Of a DNA stretch of 43,062 bases, positions 1-8,535 are shown in pieces. Each line of letters opens with the position of its first letter. The first letter of the stretch is position 1. Location: contig CAJTRU010000011.1 in assembly GCA_910579085.1 (NCBI GenBank), positions 1-43,062 of the forward strand. The letters are read 5' to 3'. This DNA is from an uncultured Lachnospiraceae bacterium. GTDB taxonomy: Bacteria > Bacillota > Clostridia > Lachnospirales > Lachnospiraceae. The notes beneath the pieces were generated by a model, which searched no databases, was not told the origin of the DNA, and saw nothing but the letters and a program-made list of their open reading frames with translations. The translations under genes were made by a program, and so were the position numbers.

Positions 1-27
1 GGAACGGCAGTTTCTTTTTTATATTTA

Positions 28-147
28 GGGATACTATGCACTGCTGCGTGGGCTGGCGTAGCGCAAGCGTGCCCTGGAGTGGAATATGTTTAAGCTGGAC
101 ACAGAAACCCTGCGTCCGTAAACCAACAAAAAATAGCTGGAAATTAT
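28..147 (-). repeat. Degenerate copy of an interspersed palindromic repeat
   Basis: Read on the minus strand, this stretch aligns by eye with the left arm of the palindromic element at 41209-41340. Both contain, in order, an ATTTCCAG-like end, ACGGACG, GGTTTCTGTG, an ATATTCC block and a GC-rich block resembling CGCTTGCGCTACG. No gene is present. The copy is probably incomplete or diverged. Confidence 0.6.
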
Positions 148-340
148 CTTTCATATATTACTTCCACAATTTTTTTTCTAAAAGTTTTTAGGAATTGGCA
201 TTTCTTTTTATAGATGTTATAATTGTTATGTTTACCTGATGGCTTACTATTAAGAAAGGCATGCAACTATGTGTTATACCAGCTTTAATTGTAATTTTAA
301 TGTTATACACAATAAACTTTAATGAAAGGAGGATTTTTAT

Positions 341-418
341 ATGTTTACAAGTTTTAAGTTTAACAATGGAAAGAAATACACTATCCTTGGCATGGCACCG
401 GATTTAAAGGATTTATAA
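341..418 (+). CDS. Tiny ORF (25 aa) with a strong ribosome site
   Basis: An AAAGGAGG sequence at 325-332 sits eight bases before an ATG at 341. It opens a 25-codon frame rich in Lys, Phe and Asp that ends at TAA 416-418. The ribosome site is among the best in the window, but no family is recognisable. It could be a leader peptide or the N-terminal stub of a decayed gene. The CD3324-family gene follows 67 bp downstream, so the two may share a transcript. The start is well supported; the function is unknown. Confidence 0.35.
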   Translation: MFTSFKFNNGKKYTILGMAPDLKDL

Positions 419-485
419 GTAATTGTTATTAAACAACACCCTATAGCCGGTACTTGCCAGATTTTAGATGGTTCAGGAGGCAGAT

Positions 486-755
486 ATGGGCTATAAAAGA
501 GCAGAAGAAGTCCTTCCAGCAGAACTTCTTGAGCAGATACAGGAATATGTATCTGGAGAAAGCATTTACATACCAAGGCGCAAAGACTCACGCCGCCACT
601 GGGGTGAACAGTCTGGGACACGCAAAGAACTTGTAAGGCGTAATTCCCAGATAAAGAAGGACTATGCAGGCGGATACACTATAAAACAGCTTGCAGATAA
701 ATATTTCCTTTCACCCAAAAGTATACAGCGTATCTTATATACAGAAAAAGAATAA
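486..755 (+). CDS. CD3324-family protein with Mor-like helix-turn-helix
   Basis: An 89-residue protein matching the pattern of the CD3324 family, related to the Mor transcription activator C-terminus. It has an N-terminal LPAELLEQIQEYVSGE helix, a YIPRRKDSRRHWG strand-turn, RNSQIKKDY, and a C-terminal helix-turn-helix (IKQLADKYFLSPKSIQRI). The start at 486 is chosen because AGGAGG (475-480) lies five bases upstream; an in-frame ATG at 468 lacks a ribosome site. It is a probable small DNA-binding regulator with unknown target. It converges on mnmA with only 4 bp between stop codons. Confidence 0.8.
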   Translation: MGYKRAEEVLPAELLEQIQEYVSGESIYIPRRKDSRRHWGEQSGTRKELVRRNSQIKKDYAGGYTIKQLADKYFLSPKSIQRILYTEKE

Positions 756-759
756 AATA

Positions 760-1824
760 TCAGATTATCCTTCCACCACCAAATACATAATTATCTTCGT
801 AAAAAACTATAGCCTGTCCTGGTGTTACCGCCCTCTGCTTTTCGTCAAAGTGACATTCAAGGCGTCCGCCAGGCAGTGGTATAACTTCACACCACGCCCC
901 GGCATGTGCATATCTTATCTTGGCCACCAGCCTGCGTGGTTTATCCAGGCCTTCTGCTGCCATATAATTTATATTATCTGCAAATACCGTATCTGTGAAT
1001 ACGCTATCTGCATCACCTAATACTACTTCATTTGTTTCTGGAATAATCTTTTTTACATAATATGGCTGTTTTGCTGGAAGCCCTAGTCCTTTTCTCTGCC
1101 CTATTGTATAATTTTCAATTCCTTTATGCATCCCAAGCAAGTTTCCGTCTTCATCAACAAAATTGCCTGCTTCACATTTATTTCCAGTTTCACGTTCAAT
1201 AAAACCAGCATAATTGCCACCAGGTATAAAACATATATCCTGGCTTTCGCTTTTATCTGCCACATTTAAGCCAGCTTTCTTTGCAATGGCACGTATTTCT
1301 TCTTTGCTGTAATCCCCTGCTGGCATAAGTGTATGGCTAAGCTGGTGCTGGCTAAGCCCATACAACACATATGTCTGGTCTTTCCTGCCTGCTGCTGAAC
1401 GGCAGACTGTATAACGCCCATTACCAAGTTTTATTATGCGCGCATAGTGCCCTGTTGCAATATAATCTGCCCCGTTTTCACTGGCGTATTTTAAAAGTGC
1501 CTCCCACTTAATATATTTATTACATGCAATACAAGGATTAGGGGTACATCCCCTTTTATATTCATCTATAAAATAATTGATTACTTTCTGGCGGAATTCC
1601 TTCTGGAAATCTATTACATAATATGGAATTCCAAGCTGCCTTGCAACATAGCCTGCATCTTCTATAGCAGAATTTCCGCCACACGCTTCCCCTGGAGCAC
1701 AGTCATCCTGCCATGTCTGCATTGTCACGCCAATTACATTATAACCCTGTTCTTTAAGAATATATGCCACAGCAGAAGAGTCAACGCCTCCTGACATGCC
1801 AGTTATAACAGTTTTCTTATCCAT
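760..1824 (-). CDS. mnmA: tRNA-specific 2-thiouridylase MnmA
   Basis: A 354-residue cytoplasmic enzyme that adds sulfur to U34 of tRNA(Lys/Glu/Gln) using ATP and a persulfide donor. The PP-loop ATP pyrophosphatase motif SGGVDSS is at residues 11-17. The catalytic cysteine pair is visible as Cys98 in NPCIAC and Cys199 in ICF. The C-terminal beta-barrel ends with the usual PGQAIVFY...GGG, so the protein is full length. An AAAGGCGGG ribosome site precedes the ATG. It is probably the last gene of a minus-strand run that follows the membrane phosphodiesterase (20-bp gap). Confidence 0.97.
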   Translation of the reverse strand: MDKKTVITGMSGGVDSSAVAYILKEQGYNVIGVTMQTWQDDCAPGEACGGNSAIEDAGYVARQLGIPYYVIDFQKEFRQKVINYFIDEYKRGCTPNPCIACNKYIKWEALLKYASENGADYIATGHYARIIKLGNGRYTVCRSAAGRKDQTYVLYGLSQHQLSHTLMPAGDYSKEEIRAIAKKAGLNVADKSESQDICFIPGGNYAGFIERETGNKCEAGNFVDEDGNLLGMHKGIENYTIGQRKGLGLPAKQPYYVKKIIPETNEVVLGDADSVFTDTVFADNINYMAAEGLDKPRRLVAKIRYAHAGAWCEVIPLPGGRLECHFDEKQRAVTPGQAIVFYEDNYVFGGGRII

Positions 1825-1843
1825 ACTTATATCCCGCCTTTCT

Positions 1844-3661
1844 TTACTCTGTAACCATTTTTACATATTCTGCAATTACATCACCCGTTTTGCTTAAGAA
1901 TATACATTCCTTTGCAAGCGTAATATCATCTGTAATAATATTATCCACACTTAAACTTATCATATTATTAATACTTTCCTCTGTATTTACAGTCCATGCA
2001 TATATCTCCTTTCCAGCATTATGTACATCTGATACCATTTTTTCAGTTATGCTTGATGCTTCTATGCTAAAATGGTCTGCTGCTTTAAGCTGGTTAATAT
2101 CACCATATGCAAGGCTCATTACATATACTGTTTGTATATTTTTATTATATGCTTTTACATTTTCTAACACTTCATAAACCTGTGAAGTAATAACACAATT
2201 ATTATAAAAATTTTCTGCTTCTATAATATCTGCTACTTTCTGCTCAAATTCATGTTCATATCCTGATGGTTTAAGCTCTATATTAAGTTTTATCCTGTTC
2301 TTTTTAGCAAATGTAATTACTTCAGAGAGTAATGGTACTTTCTCCCCTGCAAAACTGCTGTTAAAAAAACTCCCTGCGTCCAGCTTGCTTATTTCTTTAT
2401 AATCCATTTCCCATGTATTCTTATTAACACCTGTTGTACGTTTAAAATTAGTGTCATGCATTACAAATATCTGTCCATCCCTGCTCTGCTGTACATCCAG
2501 TTCTATCCAGCCCGCACCAAGCTTCTTTGCCCCCTTAAATGCTGCCATTGTATTTTCTGGATAGTTCCTGGACGCACCACGGTGTGCAGTTACCGCCATT
2601 GTACGTACATATTCAGCTTGTATATTTACCTGGTTATTATATAAACCATACATATATAAACTACAAAATGCAACAGAAATAATAAATAACAGCCATTCTG
2701 CGGTATGCACAATACGCCTTCCCTTAATATTTTCCTGCACTTGTGGCACTTTTATATGTATAATTTCTTCCTTAAGTGCCTCTTTATGCCTGTAAAAAAG
2801 GATACTTATACATGCATAGCTGGCAGGAGTTACAAGCGCTGATACTAGCAGAAATGAAACCGCAATGAAAACCCATACAACCGATGCTGAAACAATCCCA
2901 ACAAGTTTCATTTTAGGAAGCATCCCGCCTAGAAAGACAGCCGCCATTACTCCTGCAAACAACAGTATAAAATATATTATATAAAAGAATATCTGTACAC
3001 CAAGAAGGAAAAGCAGGTCTTTTATTTTATTTTTATAACTTAACCTGGTACTTTTTGCCCTTGCTTCTTTAAAACTGCATCCTTCCAGTGTAAAATAATG
3101 GAAAGCATAAACCCACTTTAAAAGCAGGGCGGCAAGACCAATAATAAGCACACAGAAGAGTATTAACAGGCTTTTGTTGCCTGTAATAAAAGCCAGTATA
3201 AATTCTGGTATTGAAATACTGCTTACATAGCTTGATGCAACACCCATATTCATAAATGGTATAAGAAACAAAACTACAAACACTATAAGTATATTTTTCA
3301 ATTTAAAAACTTTTAATGCATTTCCCAAGGCATACTTAACTGTCTGTGGAATAGTGGTTTTAATCCCCTGGAATGACTGGTCAAGTATAAATATAACTGC
3401 ACCAATATCTGCCATTGTATAAACTGCCATACATATAAGCAGCATAAGCAACGCAATTATTGTAAAAGGATTAAGTAAAAAAGGAATAATATTTTCTATT
3501 GTAAGGTATTTATAACCAGTAAAATCCATAACTAAGTTAAAAATCCCCCAGCAAAGCGGCGTAAATACAGCTAGTGACAATATTTTATATAGAATTTCAA
3601 AACCTGCCAGCGTGCGCCAGTTTACATGGATTAACTTTGCTGCTTTCTTTATACCGCCCAT
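1844..3661 (-). CDS. Membrane-anchored glycerophosphodiester phosphodiesterase
   Basis: A 605-residue protein in two parts. Residues about 1-335 form a multi-pass membrane domain of the GPDPase_memb type. Residues about 350-590 form a GDPD catalytic domain with TAHRGASRNYPENT (catalytic His/Arg and the Glu metal ligand), ELDVQ and MHDTN, the usual acid-base motifs. It should hydrolyse glycerophosphodiesters to an alcohol and glycerol-3-phosphate; the domain order predicts that the catalytic part is attached at the membrane. The ribosome site GGGAGGG supports the ATG at 3661. It lies between the CmpB-like gene and mnmA; a shared transcript is likely from spacing, not proven. Confidence 0.93.
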   Translation of the reverse strand: MGGIKKAAKLIHVNWRTLAGFEILYKILSLAVFTPLCWGIFNLVMDFTGYKYLTIENIIPFLLNPFTIIALLMLLICMAVYTMADIGAVIFILDQSFQGIKTTIPQTVKYALGNALKVFKLKNILIVFVVLFLIPFMNMGVASSYVSSISIPEFILAFITGNKSLLILFCVLIIGLAALLLKWVYAFHYFTLEGCSFKEARAKSTRLSYKNKIKDLLFLLGVQIFFYIIYFILLFAGVMAAVFLGGMLPKMKLVGIVSASVVWVFIAVSFLLVSALVTPASYACISILFYRHKEALKEEIIHIKVPQVQENIKGRRIVHTAEWLLFIISVAFCSLYMYGLYNNQVNIQAEYVRTMAVTAHRGASRNYPENTMAAFKGAKKLGAGWIELDVQQSRDGQIFVMHDTNFKRTTGVNKNTWEMDYKEISKLDAGSFFNSSFAGEKVPLLSEVITFAKKNRIKLNIELKPSGYEHEFEQKVADIIEAENFYNNCVITSQVYEVLENVKAYNKNIQTVYVMSLAYGDINQLKAADHFSIEASSITEKMVSDVHNAGKEIYAWTVNTEESINNMISLSVDNIITDDITLAKECIFLSKTGDVIAEYVKMVTE

Positions 3662-3689
3662 AGCTTTCCCTCCCTGGAATATGTATTAT

Positions 3690-4982
3690 TTACTTTTGTA
3701 TTGCATTAGGATATATCCTTTCCATCCTGGCATCACCAAAGTATTTATCCATTGACTGTTCCCACTTATAAACTGCCTTCTGTCCATCTGCCCTTGTATC
3801 ATAGCGTACAAGGGCCATTACAGAAATGCAGGCATTTATTGCCATAAACACTATTAAAAAAACTGTCAGTACCCGGCCTGTTTTCTTTAATATAATATCT
3901 ATAAAACGTGACATAACAGGATAAATGCCCTTTATCCATACAACTGCCGCAATGCCCCAGAATAAACAGTAAAGCAGGTTAATCCTTCCTCCAAGGTTAA
4001 ACTGCATGGCGCTGTAATCCCAGAAAACCTTACCAAATACAATTTCTGTAAAAACGCTGCATATATATTCATACGCCCCGCCCAGAAAAACACCTGCCCA
4101 GAATATATAATGCTCCTGTTTGTCCCTGTCTTTATAAAGCAGCGCTGTCAAAAGTGCAACTGCAATTCCCCACACAAGGCTGAATGGCCCGTACACAAGG
4201 CTGCTCCTGCTCATCCACACGCCTGCTGTAATACGGCAGAATATTGTTTCTACAATATCACCTAAAAAAGCACCCAGCACAAGCAGCCAGAATAACTGTA
4301 CAATGCTGCATTTATCCTTATCTATAACCGATATATCTGTCTTTTCCTGTACAGTGGAAGGATATACCTTTCCAATACGTGTCTCAATATGTGCTGAAAC
4401 CTTCTTGGCAAAACCTAGTGTCCATTTATGAAGCCTGCGGTCCAGCCTTGTAATATGTGGTATTTTCTGGCCTATATGGCATACTGACATAGCAGTGCCA
4501 GACAAATCTATAAAACCTGTAAACAGCAGCCCCCATACAGCTGCTTTGCCAGCAAATCCTGGCAGTATGCCGTACAGCCCGGTAATAAAACCATTTACAT
4601 AGCGTACTGACAGAAAACCAAGCAGCCCCCATAATAAAGAATATTGTAAACAGATATAACCATCAAAGTTCCATTTTTTTGATGAATAGTCCCACCACTT
4701 TTTCTGTTTCATCCTTTCAAGTATCTTGCCAGTAAACCACTCAATAGCAGTTGCTGTTGCCATGCTTCCCAAAAACAGGAAAAATGTATCTTCTTTTAAT
4801 TCCTGGAAAAAAACGGCAAGCATTACTGCCGTAAAACCATAAATAAAACAAAATGGCCCTGACGCAAACCCCCTGTTCCTGAAATCCTTTTCTTTTATTG
4901 TTGCTACTGCCGTTTCTGCCAGCCATGCAAGAAAAGAATATGTAAAAAACAGTATGGCAGTTTCATAAAATGTATAATGCAT
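3690..4982 (-). CDS. Putative ABC-transporter type IV (CmpB-like) membrane protein, duplicated
   Basis: A 430-residue polytopic membrane protein with two related halves. Each starts with a helix holding an acidic residue (FLAWLAETAV near residue 16, LGDIVETIFC near 238) followed by a short loop with GPFxxxxG (ASGPFCFIYG, LVYGPFSLVWG). This is the signature of the CmpB-like family annotated as putative ABC transporter permease in clostridia. Transport has not been shown for most members, and no ATPase gene is adjacent. The tail (residues about 385-430) looks soluble. It sits 17 bp after the MATE gene. Confidence 0.8.
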   Translation of the reverse strand: MHYTFYETAILFFTYSFLAWLAETAVATIKEKDFRNRGFASGPFCFIYGFTAVMLAVFFQELKEDTFFLFLGSMATATAIEWFTGKILERMKQKKWWDYSSKKWNFDGYICLQYSLLWGLLGFLSVRYVNGFITGLYGILPGFAGKAAVWGLLFTGFIDLSGTAMSVCHIGQKIPHITRLDRRLHKWTLGFAKKVSAHIETRIGKVYPSTVQEKTDISVIDKDKCSIVQLFWLLVLGAFLGDIVETIFCRITAGVWMSRSSLVYGPFSLVWGIAVALLTALLYKDRDKQEHYIFWAGVFLGGAYEYICSVFTEIVFGKVFWDYSAMQFNLGGRINLLYCLFWGIAAVVWIKGIYPVMSRFIDIILKKTGRVLTVFLIVFMAINACISVMALVRYDTRADGQKAVYKWEQSMDKYFGDARMERIYPNAIQK

Positions 4983-4998
4983 CTTGTATTTAATCTCC

Positions 4999-6330
4999 TT
5001 AGTAGTGGTACTTCTTTCTATATATTATAAACATTCCCACTGATAAAGCAAGTGCCATAAGTTCAGCAGCAGGCGTTGCCATCCATATGCCGTTTACCCC
5101 CAATACCGCTGGCAGCACCAGCATTGTAATTAACATAAATACAAATGACCTGGAAAACGCAAGGATTGCTGAAACTATCCCATTTGATAATGCTGTAAAC
5201 ATTCCGCTTGCAAAAATATTAAAACCTATAAAGAATAATGCTATTGTACATATCCTGTTGCCTGTTACTGCCAGTCCGTATACAGGGTTATCTGGGCGGG
5301 CAAATACTGAAACCAATGGTTTAGTCATGATAAATGATGCTGCCACTGTAACAACTGAAATAACAGCAATAACCTTTAAACTAGTGCCAGTTACTTTTTT
5401 AAGTTTTACACTATCCTGCTTACCATAATAATAGCTTATCATCGGTGCAACACCATAAGAATACCCTATATACAAAGAACTGGCAAACATCAGTACATAC
5501 ATAATAATTGTAACGGCCGCAACACCGTCTTCACCAACATAATGTAGCATTGTCCAGTTAAACATCATTGTAATAATACCAGTAACAAGTGCTGTTGCCA
5601 TTTCAGAGCACCCATTTGTTGCCGCATTTGCAAGGACTTTAAAGCGTAAAACAGGCTTTTTAAAATGCAGCAGGCTTTTTTTACTGCTAAATACAAACAG
5701 TCCCGCTGCTACTGTAACTGAATACCCAAGGCCTGTAGCAACTGCCGCCCCTCCAATGCCCATGCCCAATATAGCAATAAACACATAGTCAAGCACCATA
5801 TTTAAAATACCGCCTGCTACAGAACATATTAATGAAAGAGTTGCTTTTCCACTTGCAATCATATAAAGTGAAAAGTTATTCATTAAAAGAATTGGAACTG
5901 TAAATAACAGGTATCTGCTTAAATATTCCATACAATACCCTGACACATCTGCTGAAAGCCCCATTCCTGCAAAAATCCTGTCCATTAACAGATAACCGCA
6001 CCCACACATAACAAAACCTGTAACTACATTTACAAGAATTAAAAATGTAAAATCTTCTTTTGCCTCCTCACCCTTCTGCTCCCCCATCTTCTTCATAATA
6101 ACAGCACTTCCTCCTGTTGCAAGCATAGTGGAAATTGCAGTTACAAGCTGGATAAGCGGGGCTGCCAGGTTAATTGCTGACAATGCCTTTGTACCAACCA
6201 GGTTTGATACAAACAATCCATCAACCATAGTATAAAACGACATAAAAACTGACATCGCAATAGTTGGTATGGCAAACTTTAAAATATTGCCAAGATTAAC
6301 AGGTTTTTCATATACATTTTCCCTTTCCAT
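4999..6330 (-). CDS. MATE-family multidrug/Na+ (or H+) antiporter
   Basis: A 443-residue protein with about twelve hydrophobic segments in the two six-helix bundles typical of MATE exporters. Family-like stretches include NLGNILKFAIPTIAMSV, MVDGLFVSNLVG and PLIQLVTAIS near the N-terminus. The start is placed at the ATG at 6330 because GAGGTG lies just upstream; the longer frame from 6342 would bury that ribosome site. It is divergent from a MerR-type regulator, and its promoter has a MerR operator between -35 and -10 (6441-6471). Efflux of a drug or metabolite sensed by that regulator is the likely role. The substrate cannot be told from sequence. Confidence 0.92.
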   Translation of the reverse strand: MERENVYEKPVNLGNILKFAIPTIAMSVFMSFYTMVDGLFVSNLVGTKALSAINLAAPLIQLVTAISTMLATGGSAVIMKKMGEQKGEEAKEDFTFLILVNVVTGFVMCGCGYLLMDRIFAGMGLSADVSGYCMEYLSRYLLFTVPILLMNNFSLYMIASGKATLSLICSVAGGILNMVLDYVFIAILGMGIGGAAVATGLGYSVTVAAGLFVFSSKKSLLHFKKPVLRFKVLANAATNGCSEMATALVTGIITMMFNWTMLHYVGEDGVAAVTIIMYVLMFASSLYIGYSYGVAPMISYYYGKQDSVKLKKVTGTSLKVIAVISVVTVAASFIMTKPLVSVFARPDNPVYGLAVTGNRICTIALFFIGFNIFASGMFTALSNGIVSAILAFSRSFVFMLITMLVLPAVLGVNGIWMATPAAELMALALSVGMFIIYRKKYHY

Positions 6331-6371
6331 AATACACCTCATTTCTATATAATTAAAATTAACAGTAACTC

Positions 6372-6410
6372 CCAGTTATTAAAAATGCCTCTGTCTAAGT
6401 ATTATAACTG
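6372..6410. repeat. Short hairpin related to the repeat-family ends
   Basis: CCAGTTAT (6372-6379) and ATAACTGG (6403-6410) form an inverted repeat in the untranslated leader of the MATE gene. The arms match the core of the 15-bp terminal repeats of the element at 6550-6654, so this may be a shrunken relative. In the mRNA it could fold as a leader hairpin. Confidence 0.5.
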
Positions 6411-6440
6411 GAAATATTGTTTTTTCCTTTTATGTATGCT

Positions 6441-6471
6441 ATGATAAACTATACAGTAACTGTACAGTCAA
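6441..6471 (-). promoter_or_regulatory. MerR-type promoter/operator of the MATE gene
   Basis: On the minus strand, a -35 TTGACT (6471-6466) and a -10 TATCAT (6446-6441) are separated by exactly 19 bp. A perfect 13-bp palindrome TACAGTAACTGTA (6452-6464) lies inside the spacer. An over-long 19-bp spacer holding a dyad is the known signature of promoters that MerR-family activators untwist. It predicts that the adjacent MerR protein switches on the exporter. Confidence 0.85.
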
Positions 6472-6549
6472 TAGATATTTTAATTAATTCATTGCATACA
6501 GAAAAAATACCAAAATACTGCTGTCCATATAAACCACCTTCAACACACT

Positions 6550-6654
6550 ATAATTTCCAGTTATAGTATTTATTTTGTTTTTGGTTATATTTTTTATAAT
6601 TCTGATGAGTACAGCAGGTTTCCAGTGTTCCCGCAAAAAATAACTGGAAATTAT
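6550..6654. mobile_element. 105-bp MITE-like element with perfect 15-bp terminal inverted repeats
   Basis: Ends ATAATTTCCAGTTAT (6550-6564) and ATAACTGGAAATTAT (6640-6654) are exact reverse complements. The AT-rich interior is non-coding. A diverged copy of the whole unit, in reverse orientation, is at 41545-41633, and the end motif recurs at other places in the window. It lies between the MerR operator and the merR gene, 31 bp before that gene's ATG, so it could affect the regulator's own expression. A TATAAT at 6595-6600 inside it might serve as a -10 box. Confidence 0.75.
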
Positions 6655-6685
6655 TTTTATAAAAATAAGAAAGGATGGATTGTAA

Positions 6686-7501
6686 ATGGATAGAAATAAT
6701 AAACTTCTCACGGTTGGCCAGTTTGCAAAATTGCATGGCATTAATAAAAAGACTCTTATGTGGTATGATGAAACAGGCCTTTTCCATCCCGCTGTTACTA
6801 ATCCTTCTAATGGATACAGGTACTATAATTACCACCAGAGTCCTGTACTGGAAACAATCCTTCTCCTGCGTGAACTGGATGTTTCTATTAATGAGATAAA
6901 AGAGTTTATGAAAGAACGTTCTGCTGCAAATCTGGAACGCCTTCTGGATGAGAAAACCAGGGAACTTGACTATAAAATTACACATTTGCAGGCGGTAAGG
7001 GAAACATTATGTAAACACCACCAGCATATGGTAACTTTGCTTGAAATGGATTTATCTGTAATTAATATTATTGAAAAGGATGAATGTTGCCTTGTCACAG
7101 TAGATATAAAAGAAGATACTTCTTTTGAGGAAGAAGTTGAGATGATTACAGCCGAAACAGGAAAATACCAGCTTGGACGCCTGCATGATGCTAGTTATGG
7201 TTCAATGATTAGTATTGCCAGCCTTAAGGCTGGCAATTATAATGGCTATTCAAAACTTTTTATTGAAATCCCTTTCCTTACAGCAGCGCCAGGGCTTCAT
7301 GTCCAGCCAGGCGGCAGGTATTTACAAGCTTTCCATAAAGGAAGCTGGGATAAAATACCAGAAAGCTACCAGAAAATATTTGCATTTGCAGAGAAACATG
7401 GGCTTTCATTATATGGATACTCTTATGAAATGGGCATTAATGAAAATGTAGTTGATAATATAGAAGATTATATCGTACAGATTGAAATACCAGTATATTA
7501 A
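6686..7501 (+). CDS. MerR-family transcriptional regulator with GyrI-like effector domain
   Basis: A 271-residue protein. Residues about 8-75 are a MerR winged helix (LLTVGQFAKLHGINKKTLMWYDETG, then NGYRYY), followed by a dimerisation coiled coil (about 80-120) rich in Glu/Lys/Leu. Residues about 130-271 resemble the ligand-binding domain of BmrR-like drug sensors (YYGxxI-type start, PGLHVQPGGRYLQAFHKGSW, terminal EIPVY). It is divergent from the MATE gene and its operator, so it is most likely a ligand-responsive activator of that exporter. The ligand is unknown. A GAAAGGA sequence precedes the ATG at a somewhat long distance. Confidence 0.93.
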   Translation: MDRNNKLLTVGQFAKLHGINKKTLMWYDETGLFHPAVTNPSNGYRYYNYHQSPVLETILLLRELDVSINEIKEFMKERSAANLERLLDEKTRELDYKITHLQAVRETLCKHHQHMVTLLEMDLSVINIIEKDECCLVTVDIKEDTSFEEEVEMITAETGKYQLGRLHDASYGSMISIASLKAGNYNGYSKLFIEIPFLTAAPGLHVQPGGRYLQAFHKGSWDKIPESYQKIFAFAEKHGLSLYGYSYEMGINENVVDNIEDYIVQIEIPVY

Positions 7502-7589
7502 TAAAAACTCCATATATTATTGATATTTATGGTGATAAGGAAATATAGAAAATAACTTATCACTAACGCTGACAAACAGGGTGTAAGCA

Positions 7590-7634
7590 AAAACAGAAGG
7601 AAAATTACATTTTAATTGTAATGCCCTCTGTTTT
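7590..7634 (+). terminator. Rho-independent terminator after the MerR-type gene
   Basis: AAAACAGAAGG and CCCTCTGTTTT flank an inner ATTACA/TGTAAT pair, giving a long stem followed by TTTTATTTT. It ends the plus-strand merR transcript and marks the left border of the element scar. Confidence 0.75.
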
Positions 7635-7676
7635 ATTTTCAAAAGGTGATTGAAAGTGCGTGGTTCTAATGATATA

Positions 7677-7883
7677 CTAATTTGGATATGCAGCAGCTTC
7701 TTCAACGGTTAATGCTGCTTTCTGCCAAATTGGAACAACACTGCTGTTTGTTTGCTGATTGGCAGAAGTACAGCCATAATTGCTATGATTCCCATTTTTG
7801 CTCTTGTTTACACCATGCTTTCTCTGCCGCACCGTTTTTATATATTTCCCATCCCGAATCTCTATTCTTGTATTACTATCCAT
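7677..7883 (-). pseudogene. Truncated excisionase-like gene (integrative element remnant)
   Basis: The 68-residue frame starts at an ATG with AGGTGG seven bases upstream. Its C-terminal part, VPIWQKAALTVEEAAAY, closely resembles the start of Tn916-type excisionases, which continue into a winged-helix domain. Here the frame ends two codons later (PN, stop), so nearly all of the DNA-binding domain is missing. The basic first 45 residues (IEIRDGKYIKTVRQRKHG) are not recognised. No integrase gene follows. I read it as a decayed end of an integrative element. Confidence 0.6.
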
Positions 7884-7900
7884 AGGCAATCCCACCTAAA

Positions 7901-8122
7901 TCAATTATTCGTTGTAAAATCATCGTTATTTTGCTCTGTACCTGTAAGTACACTGGTAAAATCCTCATTCCCAAAGCCAGCTTTATCATTAATATTGCAA
8001 TTCAATTTCAGTGATTGCATCAGCTTCAAGCATAAATCATAAACATCTTGATACAATTCATCATAATTAAACTGCTCTTTAACCTTATCCGCCATAGCAA
8101 ACTTAACCAATTCCTGTGACAA
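7901..8122 (-). pseudogene. Hypothetical fragment in the integrative-element scar
   Basis: An open frame of up to 83 codons (in-frame stop just upstream of 8149) without a good ATG or ribosome site. A TTG at 8122 and an ATG at 8095 are the only possible starts. The product would be acidic and helical (ELVKFAMADKVKEQFNYDELYQDVYDLCLKLMQSL region). It ends 18 bp before the excisionase-like frame on the same strand. No family is recognised; it is probably the tail of a larger gene. Confidence 0.4.
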
Positions 8123-8220
8123 ATTTTCTTCTTCAATCGTTGTATCATAATAATAAGGTTAAACACTAAAAAATTAAAAACAATAGAATAATGTCAAACA
8201 AGCGGACAGAAAAAAGGCTC

Positions 8221-8251
8221 TTGCAAACAAACCTAAGATATGCTATATTAT
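8221..8251 (+). promoter_or_regulatory. Promoter of the antisense antitoxin RNA
   Basis: TTGCAA (8221-8226), a 17-bp spacer and TATATT (8244-8249) make a good sigma-A promoter. It points towards the 3' end of the convergent toxin gene, with a predicted start near 8256-8260. Confidence 0.55.
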
Positions 8252-8256
8252 AGACA

Positions 8257-8350
8257 CAAAAAAAAGCAACCGCCCACAAGGGGTTGACCAATTGATTAAG
8301 ATAGCAATGCCACCCTACAACCCGCCAAAGTACAAGGGTGGCTTTTGCTA
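8257..8350 (+). ncRNA. Candidate type I antitoxin (antisense) RNA
   Basis: A plus-strand transcript of about 90 nt is predicted from the promoter at 8221-8249 to a strong hairpin, GCCACCCT/AGGGTGGC (about 8311-8344), followed by TTTTGC. It converges with the toxin mRNA of 8358-8471 and overlaps that mRNA's 3' untranslated region, whose own terminator is at 8261-8286. Known txpA/RatA and bsrG/SR4 pairs have this 3'-overlap layout. The RNA itself is inferred from layout only. Confidence 0.5.
8261..8286 (-). terminator. Terminator of the toxin mRNA
   Basis: On the minus strand, CAACCCC-TTGT-GGGCGGTTG is followed by a run of eight T. This is a compact rho-independent terminator about 70 nt beyond the toxin stop codon. 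Confidence 0.75.
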
Positions 8351-8357
8351 TGTAAGA

Positions 8358-8471
8358 CTACTTACAAAACGTAAACACGAATGTAAGCAATGCTAAAAGG
8401 AATATGCCAAATGTCAACAATTCCATAAGAGAAATATGTATCTTGTGTTTCTTATGTTTTCTCTTTTTCAT
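8358..8471 (-). CDS. Putative holin-like type I toxin peptide
   Basis: A 37-residue peptide with a very basic N-terminus (MKKRKHKKHK), then one hydrophobic helix (about residues 15-35) and a short Cys-Lys tail. The segment LMELLTFGIFLLALLTFVF resembles the Hol-Tox / TxpA-like membrane toxins of Firmicutes. The ATG at 8471 has a GGGGGTGAT ribosome site; the longer upstream frame lacks one. It has its own promoter (8536-8564), its own terminator and a convergent antisense RNA candidate. Toxicity would come from membrane insertion. It lies inside the integrative-element scar, where addiction modules often persist. Confidence 0.65.
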   Translation of the reverse strand: MKKRKHKKHKIHISLMELLTFGIFLLALLTFVFTFCK

Positions 8472-8535
8472 AGCATCACCCCCATTCTTTTTAGAATGAG
8501 GCCAACACACCCTGTAACACGATTGCTCTTTTGAG

